A DNA stretch of 64,000 bases, from contig NC_005071.1 of the NCBI RefSeq assembly GCF_000011485.1, positions 1,119,347 through 1,183,346 on the forward strand, in the 5' to 3' direction. The position numbers and the translations under genes were made by a program. This stretch comes from Prochlorococcus marinus str. MIT 9313 (lineage in GTDB: Bacteria; Cyanobacteriota; Cyanobacteriia; PCC-6307; Cyanobiaceae). Positions 63,557 through 64,000 of the stretch are shown here, in pieces (position 1 is the stretch's first letter; each line of letters starts with the position of its first letter). The notes under the pieces were generated by a model. The model was not told where the DNA came from, did no database searches, and was given only the letters and a program-made list of their open reading frames with translations.

Positions 63557-64000
63557 GGCTTAGTAGAAACCAGGGATGATGATGTAGTCATCTCTTGAGT
63601 GAACGACTCTTTGGGCTTGTCGACATCGCATGCAAGATACTGATTCAACTTGCGGTCACCGCAGACCTGAACAACAGCATCGCGTTCTGGGCAATAGGCG
63701 CTCAGCAAGCCCCCGTAGCAAGCTCCCGTATCAATCATCACGATATGGCGATGGCGCTCCACCTGCGGACGAGGGGTATGAGCAACGATCACGCGTCCAT
63801 AGCGACCGTCGTAATCCTCCCAGAATCGCTGACGAATGCTCAAATCAGGATTGCCATCGAGGTCAAAGCCAGCGTGAGTCGCAATCCATCCCTTGGCTTT
63901 GTAAACAAGAGGAAGCCCTTTCAAGCGGCTTAACCACTCTCGAGCCTGGCGATCACCCAATTGCCTGTACGTGTCAATCGCCAGCAAAGCAGCCTGGCCA
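63550..64000 (-). CDS. serine/threonine-type metallophosphatase, 5' part outside the window
   Basis: The frame is open to the right edge, so the N-terminal metal-binding motifs are missing from view. The visible 150 residues carry the C-terminal half of a PPP-family calcineurin-like phosphatase: KGWIATHAGFDLDGN with a metal-ligand His, then RVIVAHTPRPQVERHRHIVM with a second His, then IDTGACYGGLLSAYC. This block order matches bacterial PrpA/ApaH-like protein phosphatases. The substrate could be a phosphoprotein or a dinucleotide. Its stop overlaps the recC start by 7 bases, suggesting translational coupling of the two. Confidence 0.85.
   Translation of the reverse strand, partial: GQAALLAIDTYRQLGDRQAREWLSRLKGLPLVYKAKGWIATHAGFDLDGNPDLSIRQRFWEDYDGRYGRVIVAHTPRPQVERHRHIVMIDTGACYGGLLSAYCPERDAVVQVCGDRKLNQYLACDVDKPKESFTQEMTTSSSLVSTKPC

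Overview
The window looks like chromosome of a low-light-adapted Prochlorococcus, most like the LLIV group (MIT9313/MIT9303 type). The main evidence is a Pcb chlorophyll-binding antenna gene (4988-6040), a 38-residue PsbY, a CyanoP lipoprotein, a plant-type CrtH carotenoid isomerase, and a complete RecBCD set. Base composition of the gene-dense part looks near-balanced, unlike the AT-rich high-light strains. Strain assignment is inference; no database was searched.

Layout. 1-10 kb is gene-poor and AT-richer. It holds a metabolite/H+ symporter, pcb, several very small one-helix membrane proteins, and a decayed tandem duplication ending at tRNA-Lys(UUU). From 10 to 32 kb the genes are dense: psbY, trmFO (interrupted by a frameshift), crtH, pepN and a glycoside-hydrolase-like protein. 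These are followed by a leftward overlapping run lysA-cdaA-uppS-bioB-trhO. Then come rightward rimI, clpC, a glycerol-dehydrogenase-like gene, an alpha/beta hydrolase and a DUF2993 protein, and leftward a PLP decarboxylase and cdsA. From 32 to 49 kb lie an ABC1/UbiB kinase, a group-2 sigma factor, an RsuA/RluB pseudouridine synthase, a RodZ-like protein, malQ, two LCP-family proteins, prs, lipA, recR, cyanoP, an MsbA-like ABC exporter and a glycine-rich RRM protein. From 49 kb to the end almost everything is leftward: a phosphatase fragment, recC, a methyltransferase, an MFS exporter, recB, recD, a cupin, deaD and a small secreted protein.

How genes may work together. cdaA (c-di-AMP), uppS (undecaprenyl carrier) and lysA (lysine branch, from the wall precursor diaminopimelate) are neighbours, and uppS overlaps cdaA. 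This suggests a link between c-di-AMP signalling and envelope precursor supply. recB and recD overlap by 4 nt. recC sits 2.6 kb upstream with two membrane-protein genes between. Several genes are coupled by TTGA/ATGA stop-start overlaps.

Most notable. (1) A duplicated segment beside tRNA-Lys in which each of two small genes has been inactivated by a nonsense codon in the opposite copy, with a dead tRNA in one copy. (2) A one-base frameshift in trmFO. (3) A long hairpin directly in front of the deaD start codon. (4) Five small genes (30-56 codons) that a length cut-off would miss. (5) An LCP-family protein lacking the family's usual catalytic arginine motif. I found no CRISPR array, insertion sequence or prophage, and nothing I would call a clearly new multi-gene system.
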